Position numbers and translations under genes: made by a program. A DNA stretch of 8,967 bases from CAYXDO01 sp964463485. GTDB lineage: Bacteria > Myxococcota > Kuafuiibacteriia > Kuafuiibacteriales > Kuafuiibacteriaceae. Below the pieces are notes generated by a model. That model worked only from the letters and a program-made list of their open reading frames with translations. It was not told the DNA's origin and did not search any database. Each line of letters begins with the position of its first letter. Within the stretch, counting starts at the first letter, position 1. Shown here in pieces: positions 1 through 5,717 of the stretch. Location: assembly GCA_964463485.1 (NCBI GenBank), contig CAYXDO010000261.1, positions 1-8,967 on the forward strand, read 5' to 3'.

Positions 1-13
1 CCGCGAAGCTTAC

Positions 14-34
14 GCGCAGGCAAGATGCCTGCGC
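14..34. repeat. REP-like perfect hairpin (9-bp arms, 3-nt loop)
   Basis: The arm GCGCAGGCA at 14-22 is followed by the loop AGA and the exact reverse complement TGCCTGCGC at 26-34. No T-run follows on either strand, so it does not look like an intrinsic terminator. The compact GC-rich palindrome in non-coding sequence resembles the dispersed REP-type palindromes of many large bacterial genomes. Only one copy lies in this window, so dispersal is inference. Confidence 0.45.
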
Positions 35-71
35 TCCCAGGGGTCCGCGATGCTTCGGCCTTCGATCGCCA

Positions 72-98
72 CCGGTCAATCAGTTTCCTGAGTAGGTC
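72..98 (+). repeat. Left arm of 27-bp inverted repeat inside transposase relic
   Basis: This arm matches the reverse complement of 274-300 at 26 of 27 positions; 72-91 against 281-300 is perfect. In its plus-strand frame it encodes P-V-N-Q-F-P-E-stop-V, the same piece of transposase encoded by the other arm. The single mismatch turns the Tyr codon TAT into the stop TAG at 93-95. Outside 72 and 300 the two flanks are unrelated, so the repeat ends sharply. Confidence 0.85.
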
Positions 99-272
99 CT
101 CTGCCTGAAGGCCCTTTGTCCGCGGCTCGGAAACAAGAAGATCGCCCACGTGCTCGCTCGCGCCGACCTTCATGCCGGAGTCACTACTGTCCGACTGCTC
201 GAACGAACCACTCCGCCGCGAGGACATGCGACCGCCGTCGACGCGGGCCAATCGCAGAACGTCGACGAGGGG
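72..272 (+). pseudogene. Transposase relic, middle segment (plus-strand part)
   Basis: Translated from 72 in the plus frame, this stretch has an early TAG at 93-95 and then reads ALCPRLGNKKIAHVLARADL (111-170) and on to GVTTVRLLER, ending at a TGA at 273-275. The pattern LKALCPxLGxKKIAxxLxRAGLHxxxTTVxRxL is the segment that follows PVNxFPxYV in a widespread family of integrase-core (rve/DDE) transposases with an N-terminal helix-turn-helix. The family match is from memory of those proteins, not a search. It continues the minus-strand N-terminal piece (274-552) but on the opposite strand, so the gene cannot be expressed as one protein. No DDE catalytic residues remain. Confidence 0.7.
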
Positions 273-273
273 T

Positions 274-300
274 GACATACTCAGGAAACTGATTGACCGG
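274..300 (-). repeat. Right arm of 27-bp inverted repeat inside transposase relic
   Basis: Partner of 72-98. On the minus strand it encodes P-V-N-Q-F-P-E-Y-V in frame with the helix-turn-helix part of the relic. The 175 bp between the arms (99-273) carry the middle of the transposase in reversed orientation. Confidence 0.85.
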
Positions 301-552
301 CTTCGGGAGCCCGATGACGGCCTCGGTGCCCTCTCGCCGAAGACTTCGCTCCCATTCGGAGATGGTGGCCGCCTCGACGAGCAGGTGAGTCGCCGTCTGG
401 GCCATGGAGCAGCGTCGCGCCGCTCGGAGCTCGAGGATCGCCAGCTCCTGAGGCTTGTAGTGCGGACGCCTCGCATCGAGGCGTTCGAGTCGATCTCGTC
501 TCGATCGCGTCTTCTCAGCACACCGGCGCTGCCGAGTCGTGGAGCTGCGCAC
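274..552 (-). pseudogene. Transposase relic, N-terminal helix-turn-helix segment (minus-strand part)
   Basis: From a GTG at 552 the minus strand encodes about 93 residues of recognisable transposase N-terminus: RPHYKPQELAILELRAAR, then AQTATHLLVEAATISEWERS (a helix-turn-helix), then GLPKPVNQFPEYV, which ends at 274. In intact members of this integrase-core transposase family the sequence runs on into a LKALCPxLGxKKIA segment. Here that segment is found only on the opposite strand (99-272). The frame continues to a stop at 184-186, but those last residues are the antisense of the inverted part and are not protein-like. The frame is also open upstream of the GTG to about 660, so the original start may have been higher. 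It is non-functional as a transposase because there is no catalytic domain. Confidence 0.7.
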
Positions 553-623
553 GTGCTCGACGTCATCGCCAGCGAATCTTGGGAAGCCGAGATCGAAGCG
601 ACCGCCGAAGAGATCGCGGGCCC

Positions 624-660
624 AAAGACGAAAAAGACGGAGAGAAAAAGGAAGAAGAAA
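624..660 (+). other. Purine-rich tract (polypyrimidine on minus strand)
   Basis: Of 37 bases only two (629 and 637) are pyrimidines on the plus strand, in A-rich runs quite unlike the GC-rich surroundings. It lies directly after the stop of the minus-strand PEGA gene, so its transcript would be U/C-rich and could form the U-tract of a terminator. It could also reflect the scar of the neighbouring insertion. Confidence 0.6.
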
Positions 661-677
661 TCAGCGCCCCTCGCGCT
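640..677 (-). terminator. Possible intrinsic terminator after the PEGA gene
   Basis: Read on the minus strand, AGCGC (677-673), loop GAGGG and GCGCT (667-663) form a 5-bp GC stem that overlaps the stop codon, followed at once by GATTTCTTCTTCCTTTTT. The stem is short and the U-tract is interrupted by C, so efficiency is uncertain. It is correctly placed for the end of the 2758-to-661 transcript. Confidence 0.35.
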
Positions 678-1551
678 CGAGCGTCGTCGTCACCGTGAAG
701 TGACCGGATTCGTCCGGTGTGATCACGTCCCGGAACTCCTTGTAGCCCTTCAGCGTCAGCACCACCTCGAGCGCTTTGTCCTCGCCTTCGTGCGCGCGGA
801 TGATCGGCGTGACCCCCCAAGCCGCTCCGTTCACCTCGGCCGTCGCGCCTGGCGGAGTCGACACGATGCTCACCATCCGGACCTTCGGCTTGGCCGCTTC
901 GTCGCTGGGGCTCTCTGGGTCGGGCTCCGTGCCAGTGCGTGGAGGCACGTCGACGGGAGGATCTGGTTGCTCCGGATCCGGCTGGTCCGGAGGAGGTGGC
1001 GTGACGTGGACGATCTCGGGATCGATGGCGGTCGAAGGCGGCCGGAACGCTTGGTAGGCGATGACACTGCCGAGCACGATCGCGCCGATCACTCCCGTCG
1101 CGATCAGCTCCTTGTAGTCCTTCCAAGACCCCTTGGGGGACATGGGCTTGCGCGGGGCAGCTTCAACGTCTTCGACGAGGTCCGCGATCGGGGACGGAGG
1201 CGGCGCGCTCTGGACACGACGAGGACCTTCGGACGCCGGCGCGGCTGACGGGAGCTTCAATTTCGGGGGCGCGGCCGGCGGTGCGGAAGGTCGGACCGGG
1301 GCTGAAGGCGTTTCTCGGACCACCTCGCGCACCGGGCCTCTCGGGCCTGGCCGGGGCAGCTTGGCGCGGTCCTTCGACTGATCGTCCGGAGCTTTCGCGG
1401 CGCCGCGAACGCGCGGCTCGTCGTCCTTTCGCTCCTTGCCGGCGCGAACGGGCTTGAGGTCGGGGTCGGTATCCTCCGCTGTCGCGGAGTCGGGGTTTGG
1501 GGCGTCTGCGTCGACATCGACGAGCCCGTGCCAGCCGTGACGCTCCGTCAT
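661..1551 (-). CDS. Single-pass membrane protein with periplasmic PEGA domain
   Basis: A 296-residue protein. Residues 1-145 are hydrophilic, rich in Pro, Ala, Arg and Asp, and look disordered. A membrane helix follows at about 149-168 (ELIATGVIGAIVLGSVIAYQ), then a Pro/Asp/Glu-rich linker (172-220), then a PEGA-type domain at about 225-292 with the signature VSIVSTPPGATAEVNGAAWGVTP and LKGYKEF. PEGA domains (PF08308) are small beta-sandwich units, often C-terminal to a membrane helix in myxobacterial Ser/Thr kinases and secreted proteins. Here there is no kinase or other catalytic domain. I chose the ATG at 1551; the frame stays open to 1707, but that would overlap the upstream gene and add low-complexity sequence. 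It is second in a minus-strand pair, 106 bp after the phosphoesterase-like gene. The precise role is unknown; envelope attachment or protein interaction is inferred. Confidence 0.8.
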   Translation of the reverse strand: MTERHGWHGLVDVDADAPNPDSATAEDTDPDLKPVRAGKERKDDEPRVRGAAKAPDDQSKDRAKLPRPGPRGPVREVVRETPSAPVRPSAPPAAPPKLKLPSAAPASEGPRRVQSAPPPSPIADLVEDVEAAPRKPMSPKGSWKDYKELIATGVIGAIVLGSVIAYQAFRPPSTAIDPEIVHVTPPPPDQPDPEQPDPPVDVPPRTGTEPDPESPSDEAAKPKVRMVSIVSTPPGATAEVNGAAWGVTPIIRAHEGEDKALEVVLTLKGYKEFRDVITPDESGHFTVTTTLEREGR

Positions 1552-1598
1552 GCCGCATCGGGACGATAGCACGCCCGAACGCGATGACCAACGAGCGG

Positions 1599-1610
1599 TC
1601 AGGCTTTTGG
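1599..1610 (+). repeat. 12-bp direct repeat of the upstream gene's 3' end, copy 1
   Basis: TCAGGCTTTTGG at 1599-1610 is identical to 1658-1669, which encodes the final Pro-Lys-Ala-stop of the phosphoesterase-like gene. The copy lies 59 bp beyond the true stop, in the gap before the PEGA gene. It could be a small tandem duplication remnant or chance. Confidence 0.5.
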
Positions 1611-1657
1611 ATCCTGGATGAGGATGAGGAGCTCGCCTCAGGATCAGGGCGGTTGGA

Positions 1658-1669
1658 TCAGGCTTTTGG
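1658..1669 (+). repeat. 12-bp direct repeat, copy 2 (contains a stop codon)
   Basis: Identical to 1599-1610. It includes the minus-strand TGA at 1660-1658 that ends the phosphoesterase-like lipoprotein gene. Confidence 0.5.
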
Positions 1670-2758
1670 CTTGATGCGGAAGATCTCGAAGCTCGCCTGC
1701 TTGCCATCGACGGTCAAAAGGCCCGCCATGCCTACGGACTCGGTGCCGTCGTTCAAGGGCCAACGCACGCTGTCCACCGGGCCCGGATTCATGAAGAGCT
1801 CGTCGACCAACGTCTTTTGCGGCACGAGCTTCGTGCCGGTGAGATCGGTCGCCCGCCCGCCCGATTCGTGGATGTTCCCGAAGACGCCGAACTTCACGCC
1901 GGCCTCCTTGAGCAGCGCCGCGAGCGCCGGGTCGCCGACGTTCTCCTGATCGCGCGTGCGATCGAGCGCATCCACGCCGCTTTGGTGCGGCGGACCATGG
2001 CTCACCATCACCAACGTTTTGCCCGCGGCCGACGCGAGGATCGGCTTGGTCGCGGTCACGTCGTCGGGGCCATAGAGACACCCGTCTTCACTGTGGATGT
2101 AAGTCTTGTTGAAGTACCCGGGCACGGACACGAACGACGCGTCATCCATGGTGACCAACCGAATGTGGTTGAGGTTGAACACGTTCGGGCTGCGCTTCGA
2201 CACCGCGTCCAACGCGGCGTTGTAGTTCTTCTTGCCCTCGCGATTGCCGATGATCACGAAGGTCGGCACTCCCGCCTTGGCGATCTTGTCGAGCGAATGC
2301 TCGATCTGCGCCTGCTCCTCGCCGGTGTCGCCGGTGACGAGGATCGTGTCGACCTTGCTCGCCTTGAACCAGTCGAGGATCTTGTCGAGGTTGGCCAGGT
2401 TTTCAGGCATGTCTTCTTTGATGTCCGACACGACCCCGACGATGGCCTTGGCGTCGTCGTCTTTGGAGGTCTCGGCCAATAGGGTGCCCGTGCGCGCGAA
2501 GGTTCGTGCTCCAACGGTCACGTTCGCGGGCTCTCCCGAGGTGCTCCACGCCGCGAAGCAGCTCGGATCGGCCGTGAGCTTCGGCGGAGGAGGCGTCGGC
2601 TTCGCAACCTCTGCGGGAGGCGGCTTCGGCGGGTCCGGCTTCTTCTCGGCGGGGCAAGCCACCAACAGAGCCGCCGTCCCTGCGAACGCGGTGCGCTCGA
2701 GTGTCTGCCGAACGCGGTTCCAACCACGGAACCGAGCGGGCTGAGATGATTTCTTCAA
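1658..2758 (-). CDS. Lipoprotein with degenerate calcineurin-like metallophosphoesterase domain
   Basis: A 366-residue protein with a basic n-region, hydrophobic stretch and lipobox LVAC (Cys35), then a Pro-rich linker (40-60) and a calcineurin-like phosphoesterase fold (about 105-365). The family's motif blocks are in order but altered: SDIKED at 111-116 where D-x-H is usual, GDTGE at 143-147 for GDxxD, GNRE at 171-174 for GNH(D/E), SHGPP at 253-257 as expected, and GNIH at 294-297 for GHxH. Three His positions of the usual dinuclear metal centre or active site are therefore Lys, Arg and Asn. It may bind one metal, use a variant mechanism or be a pseudoenzyme. The TTG start at 2758 is supported by a strong ribosome site (GGAGGT, 2770-2765) six bases upstream, and no other start precedes the signal peptide. 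It is first of a minus-strand pair. Cell-surface location is inferred from the lipobox. Confidence 0.85.
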   Translation of the reverse strand: MKKSSQPARFRGWNRVRQTLERTAFAGTAALLVACPAEKKPDPPKPPPAEVAKPTPPPPKLTADPSCFAAWSTSGEPANVTVGARTFARTGTLLAETSKDDDAKAIVGVVSDIKEDMPENLANLDKILDWFKASKVDTILVTGDTGEEQAQIEHSLDKIAKAGVPTFVIIGNREGKKNYNAALDAVSKRSPNVFNLNHIRLVTMDDASFVSVPGYFNKTYIHSEDGCLYGPDDVTATKPILASAAGKTLVMVSHGPPHQSGVDALDRTRDQENVGDPALAALLKEAGVKFGVFGNIHESGGRATDLTGTKLVPQKTLVDELFMNPGPVDSVRWPLNDGTESVGMAGLLTVDGKQASFEIFRIKPKA

Positions 2759-2764
2759 AGTTTC

Positions 2765-2770
2765 ACCTCC
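2765..2770 (-). promoter_or_regulatory. Strong Shine-Dalgarno deciding a TTG start
   Basis: GGAGGT on the minus strand lies six bases before the TTG at 2758. It is the best ribosome site in the window and fixes the start of the phosphoesterase-like lipoprotein. It also argues against the divergent gene starting at 2746, because that start would place this site inside a coding region. Confidence 0.75.
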
Positions 2771-2829
2771 CGTGGGTCCTCGAAGAGACCGGGATCACTC
2801 CTCGGCTTCGAGACCCGAAAAACGGGCGG

Positions 2830-2858
2830 ACCATAGCGACCACGCTCCTCGGGAGCAA
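2830..2858 (-). promoter_or_regulatory. Candidate sigma70-type promoter for the minus-strand pair
   Basis: On the minus strand TTGCTC (2858-2853) and TATGGT (2835-2830) are spaced by 17 bp, matching 3 of 6 and 4 of 6 consensus bases. Transcription would start near 2823, giving an untranslated leader of about 65 bases that includes the strong ribosome site. In GC-rich bacteria such matches arise easily by chance. No convincing plus-strand promoter was seen in 2759-2859. Confidence 0.22.
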
Positions 2859-2859
2859 C

Positions 2860-4908
2860 TTGCTCCTCCTCATGCCGCTCCTCCTGGCGTATCTCGCGGA
2901 GCTCGGTTGTTCGGGTTCACCTGATAACCCGCCCATCGTGTTCACAGTTTCACCTGCGTTCCTCAACCTTGGGAGCACCCGAGTGGACGCGCCAGCGATC
3001 GGGCGGATCGAGCTGACCAGCAACCGAGTCGTTCACTTGAGCCCGCCGGAGATCGAGGAAGGGCTTCGCCCATTCGTTCGGGTTGAAGGGTTGCCTCGCG
3101 GTTTGGAAGCCAACAAAGCCCACGCGGTCGACGTTGTGCTCCATCCGCGCCTCGCCGGGTCTTACGGCGGCTCGATCGCGTTCCCGACGGTCGAGGGTCC
3201 GAGGGTCACGGTTCGGGTCATGGGCCAAGCGGGCGGTCCTTGGCTCGAGCTCTTGCCCGTCGACTTTGGCTACGTGCTCCTGCAGCGCACCGCGACCGTC
3301 ACGGTCGCGCTCACGAACCTCACCGACCAAGACCTGACGCTCCGGCAGCTCCGTTCGACGCCCTCGGTGTTCGTGGTGCTTGGACCATCGGACCTCCCGC
3401 GCCGATCGACGGCACCGATCGAGATCCGCTTTCGTGCGACGGAGGAGGGGTCTTTGGAAGCTACGCTCGAGGTGATCGCGGCCGAGTCCAGCGGCCGATC
3501 CGAGCGCTACACGACGACGATCCGCGCCGAAGGTGTGCGCTCTCAGGTCGGAGCCTTCCCGAGCCTCGTCGACTTCGGCACCTTGGTGGTGGGCGAGACG
3601 CGGACGCGGCGAGCGCGCCTTCGCAACCTCGGCACCATCGGCGCGCCCGCGACGCCCGTCAGCGCGTCGCCGCCCTTTTCCGCAGCGCCCACGACCTCCG
3701 TGGCGATCGGGCACTCCGACATCGACCTCGAGGTCTCTTTCGCGCCCACCGAGGTGGGGCGGCACACCGCCGTAATTCGAGCGGGTGCCTTCGAAGTCAC
3801 CGCGGTCGGGCACGCCGTGAGAGTACCTGTCCCCGAGCTCGTGATCTCGGGCCTCGACTTCGGCACGGTCGACGCGAGCTGGGCCGACGTGTTCGAGTCG
3901 CGAGTGGTGCTCGAGAACCGCGGCGAGCTCGACCTAGAGCTCCATGAGTTTGCTCCGCCCATGTTGGGTCCGATCGAGCTCGTCGACTTCGAGCCGCAGC
4001 TCCTCGCCGCTCGAGATCGGGCCACGTTTCGCGCGCGTCTTTTGCGTCTCGCCGACTTCACGCCAGGCACACACACGGCGGAGCTCGTCCTCTCGACGAA
4101 CCTCGGGTCGCGATTGGTTCCCGCTTCGTACACACTCGTCGACTCGCCGACGCCGAACCTCGAGGTATGGCCGCCCGCGCTCCTGCTTGGCGAAAGGCTC
4201 GGGGCGGAGTCGACGTTCGGCCTTTGGATCACGAGCTCGGGAACACAAACGCTGACGACGTCGATCTCGGTCGCCCGGGGTTCCGACCCTCGGCTCGCCA
4301 TCGATGTGCGGCCCGTTCCCCTTCGCCCGGGCGAGAGGATGCGTCTGATCGCTCGGCTCAGCGGGCTCGGCGTGGGCGAGCTCAGGGGCGGCATCGAGAT
4401 CCGCTCGAACGATCCCGACACTCCGGTCGTCGTCGTGCCCGTGCAGGCGGCGCGCAGCCCCAACCCTGCGAGCCAGACCGAGTTCTCGGTGACGGCGCTG
4501 AGCGGTGACGGCGTCGAGCTCCACCTCGTTCGAGAGGGCTACTCGCTGTTCGACGCGCCCTACGATGCGTGCTTTTGCAACCCGGCACCGGAGTGGGGCG
4601 AGGCCGGCTCGATCGACGATCCGCAGATCTTGTCGGAGGCCGATTATGGCGGAGCCACGTCCATGCTGCTCCTCGTGGTCCCACGCGGGCGAGCGACTTT
4701 GTACGTGCGTGCGCCCGATGGCCAAGGCGAGCAACCGGTCGAGGTTCGGATTGGCTTGGACAACAACGAGTTCTTCAGCGCGTCGCGTTCGCTCGGCGGG
4801 AACCTCGTGTGGCCGGTGGGTGTCGTCGAGTCGGACGGCGGCACCCCCGCGTTTCGGGCTCTAGAGGAGCCCTCGTTCGTGTGGAAGGGACCCACCGAAT
4901 GTAACTGA
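2860..4908 (+). CDS. Large secreted protein with ASH/choice-of-anchor D repeats
   Basis: From the TTG at 2860, 682 residues. A hydrophobic signal (LLLLMPLLLAYLAELGC) ends in a possible lipobox whose -3 residue is Glu rather than Leu, so lipidation is doubtful. About five beta-sandwich repeats follow, near residues 35-120, 132-227, 236-320, 331-427 and 434-530. Repeats 2-4 begin with the ASH-type signature (V/L)DFG, for example LVDFGTLVVGET; SNDPDTP in repeat 5 is also typical. The last 130 residues (GVELHLVREGYSLFDAPYDA, NPAPEWGEAGSIDDPQ) resemble the C-terminal domain of myxobacterial proteins of this type, which usually reads DVDLHL with NP.PDWG. Such proteins are surface or adhesion scaffolds. 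Start is uncertain: ATG 2746 or GTG 2701 would add a basic residue before the signal but overlap the divergent gene, and 2746-2859 has weaker G/C third-position bias. TTG 2860 has GGGAG four bases upstream. Confidence 0.8.
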   Translation: MLLLMPLLLAYLAELGCSGSPDNPPIVFTVSPAFLNLGSTRVDAPAIGRIELTSNRVVHLSPPEIEEGLRPFVRVEGLPRGLEANKAHAVDVVLHPRLAGSYGGSIAFPTVEGPRVTVRVMGQAGGPWLELLPVDFGYVLLQRTATVTVALTNLTDQDLTLRQLRSTPSVFVVLGPSDLPRRSTAPIEIRFRATEEGSLEATLEVIAAESSGRSERYTTTIRAEGVRSQVGAFPSLVDFGTLVVGETRTRRARLRNLGTIGAPATPVSASPPFSAAPTTSVAIGHSDIDLEVSFAPTEVGRHTAVIRAGAFEVTAVGHAVRVPVPELVISGLDFGTVDASWADVFESRVVLENRGELDLELHEFAPPMLGPIELVDFEPQLLAARDRATFRARLLRLADFTPGTHTAELVLSTNLGSRLVPASYTLVDSPTPNLEVWPPALLLGERLGAESTFGLWITSSGTQTLTTSISVARGSDPRLAIDVRPVPLRPGERMRLIARLSGLGVGELRGGIEIRSNDPDTPVVVVPVQAARSPNPASQTEFSVTALSGDGVELHLVREGYSLFDAPYDACFCNPAPEWGEAGSIDDPQILSEADYGGATSMLLLVVPRGRATLYVRAPDGQGEQPVEVRIGLDNNEFFSASRSLGGNLVWPVGVVESDGGTPAFRALEEPSFVWKGPTECN

Positions 4909-4910
4909 GC

Positions 4911-5393
4911 TTGCGCTGGGACCTCGTCCCTGCGAGCCTCCCGTTCGTGCCGCCGCGTCGGGTGTCGCGTGAGGCCGAGCTCGACACTTGGGCCAAAGAA
5001 CAGCGAGCCCTGGCCCGATCGCTTGGGATCTCCATCGAGGCGTGGGTGGCCGAGCTGGCCTCCGCAGGTGAGCGCACGGCCGGGCTGACGGCCGCGGTCA
5101 TTGGCGCTGCGGTGAGTCGCGGCGCGAGCCTGACGATCTTGAATCAGCTTCACGGAGACGAGCTCGCACGACGCGCCGCCGAGCTGATCGACCCGACGCC
5201 TCCGAGCGTCCAGAACCCCACCTTGGCCGAGGCCATTCGCCGCGCAGACGAGCTCGCCTCGACTGGCCTCGGACGGGCCCGCTTGCGCCGAGAGCCGCCG
5301 CGCCCTGAGAGGACCGAGGCGGAGCCCGCGCCTTCGGCCGACCAAGCCACCGCCGACGCGCCCGGGGACGTTCCCAGAGACGAGGAGCCGTGA
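4911..5393 (+). CDS. Hypothetical protein, Ala/Arg-rich, helical
   Basis: A 160-residue protein I do not recognise. It starts with TTG at 4911, two bases after the stop of the ASH-repeat gene, which suggests translational coupling; an in-frame GTG near 4947 is an alternative start. Residues 20-120 are predicted mainly helical, with AELDTWAKEQRALARSLGIS and a more hydrophobic stretch GLTAAVIGAAVSRGASLTIL at about 58-77 that is too polar for a clear membrane helix. The C-terminal 35 residues are Pro/Glu/Ala/Asp-rich and probably disordered. There is no signal peptide, so it is likely cytoplasmic. Its stop overlaps the next start (GTGA at 5390-5393), so the two small proteins are probably made together and may be partners. 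The function is unknown. Confidence 0.65.
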   Translation: MRWDLVPASLPFVPPRRVSREAELDTWAKEQRALARSLGISIEAWVAELASAGERTAGLTAAVIGAAVSRGASLTILNQLHGDELARRAAELIDPTPPSVQNPTLAEAIRRADELASTGLGRARLRREPPRPERTEAEPAPSADQATADAPGDVPRDEEP

Positions 5394-5647
5394 CCCTCCG
5401 AGACACCGAGCGAGCCGACGCGGCCTTCGCCGTCGACGAGGCCGTCAAGCGAGCCCTCGAGGGTTGGGGCAAGGCCCGCGACCCCGAGCTCGGGCGCGCT
5501 ATGTTGGCGGAGGCCGCCGATCGCATGACTCCGGACCAACGCGCGCAGCTGCGAGCTCGTCTCGCCGAAGTCTCGCTAGGCATCTTGTTCGTGCTCGAAA
5601 ACGCGCCCCAGAAGGCCAAGAGAGCGCGGACGCGCCGACCGCGTTGA
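5390..5647 (+). CDS. Small hypothetical protein with basic tail
   Basis: An 85-residue protein, not recognised. The GTG start overlaps the previous stop in the arrangement GTGA, a classic translational-coupling junction. Residues 10-65 look like two or three amphipathic helices (VDEAVKRALEGWGKA, AMLAEAADRMTPDQRAQLRA, RLAEVSLGILFVLEN). The last dozen residues are strongly basic (QKAKRARTRRPR), which could bind nucleic acid, an acidic partner or the membrane face. No cysteines, signal peptide or catalytic motif were seen. Coding is supported by the overlap, the strong G/C third-position bias and the absence of a better frame. The function is unknown; a complex with the acidic-tailed upstream protein is a guess. 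Confidence 0.6.
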   Translation: MTLRDTERADAAFAVDEAVKRALEGWGKARDPELGRAMLAEAADRMTPDQRAQLRARLAEVSLGILFVLENAPQKAKRARTRRPR

Positions 5648-5717
5648 ACATTCGCACGCGTCGCCCTCGTACCCGTTGATTCCCACAGCCTCTGCCCGTA
5701 CGGTCAGCGACACCGGG

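Noticed and set aside
172..1248. Long plus-strand open frame (358 codons) across the relic and PEGA gene
   Set aside because: It runs antisense to the PEGA gene and through the inverted transposase; its translation is Arg-rich low-complexity sequence with no domain, as expected of an antisense frame in GC-rich DNA.
1610..1645. Stem-loop after the phosphoesterase-like gene as an intrinsic terminator
   Set aside because: The 7-bp arms are separated by 22 bases and no T-run follows on the minus strand, so I do not call it a terminator.
1552..1707. Upstream extension of the PEGA gene to a start at 1707
   Set aside because: It would overlap the end of the upstream gene by 50 bp and add about 52 residues of Arg/Ser-rich sequence; the ATG at 1551 is simpler.
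3543..4463. Minus-strand open frame of 306 codons inside the ASH-repeat gene
   Set aside because: Antisense to a convincing protein with repeated domains; its own translation is Ser/Arg-rich without motifs.
5648..5717. Promoter or extra small gene in the 70-bp gap before the intact phosphoesterase
   Set aside because: No convincing -35/-10 pair, ribosome site or hairpin was seen; the TTG extension to 5676 adds residues that do not fit the family.
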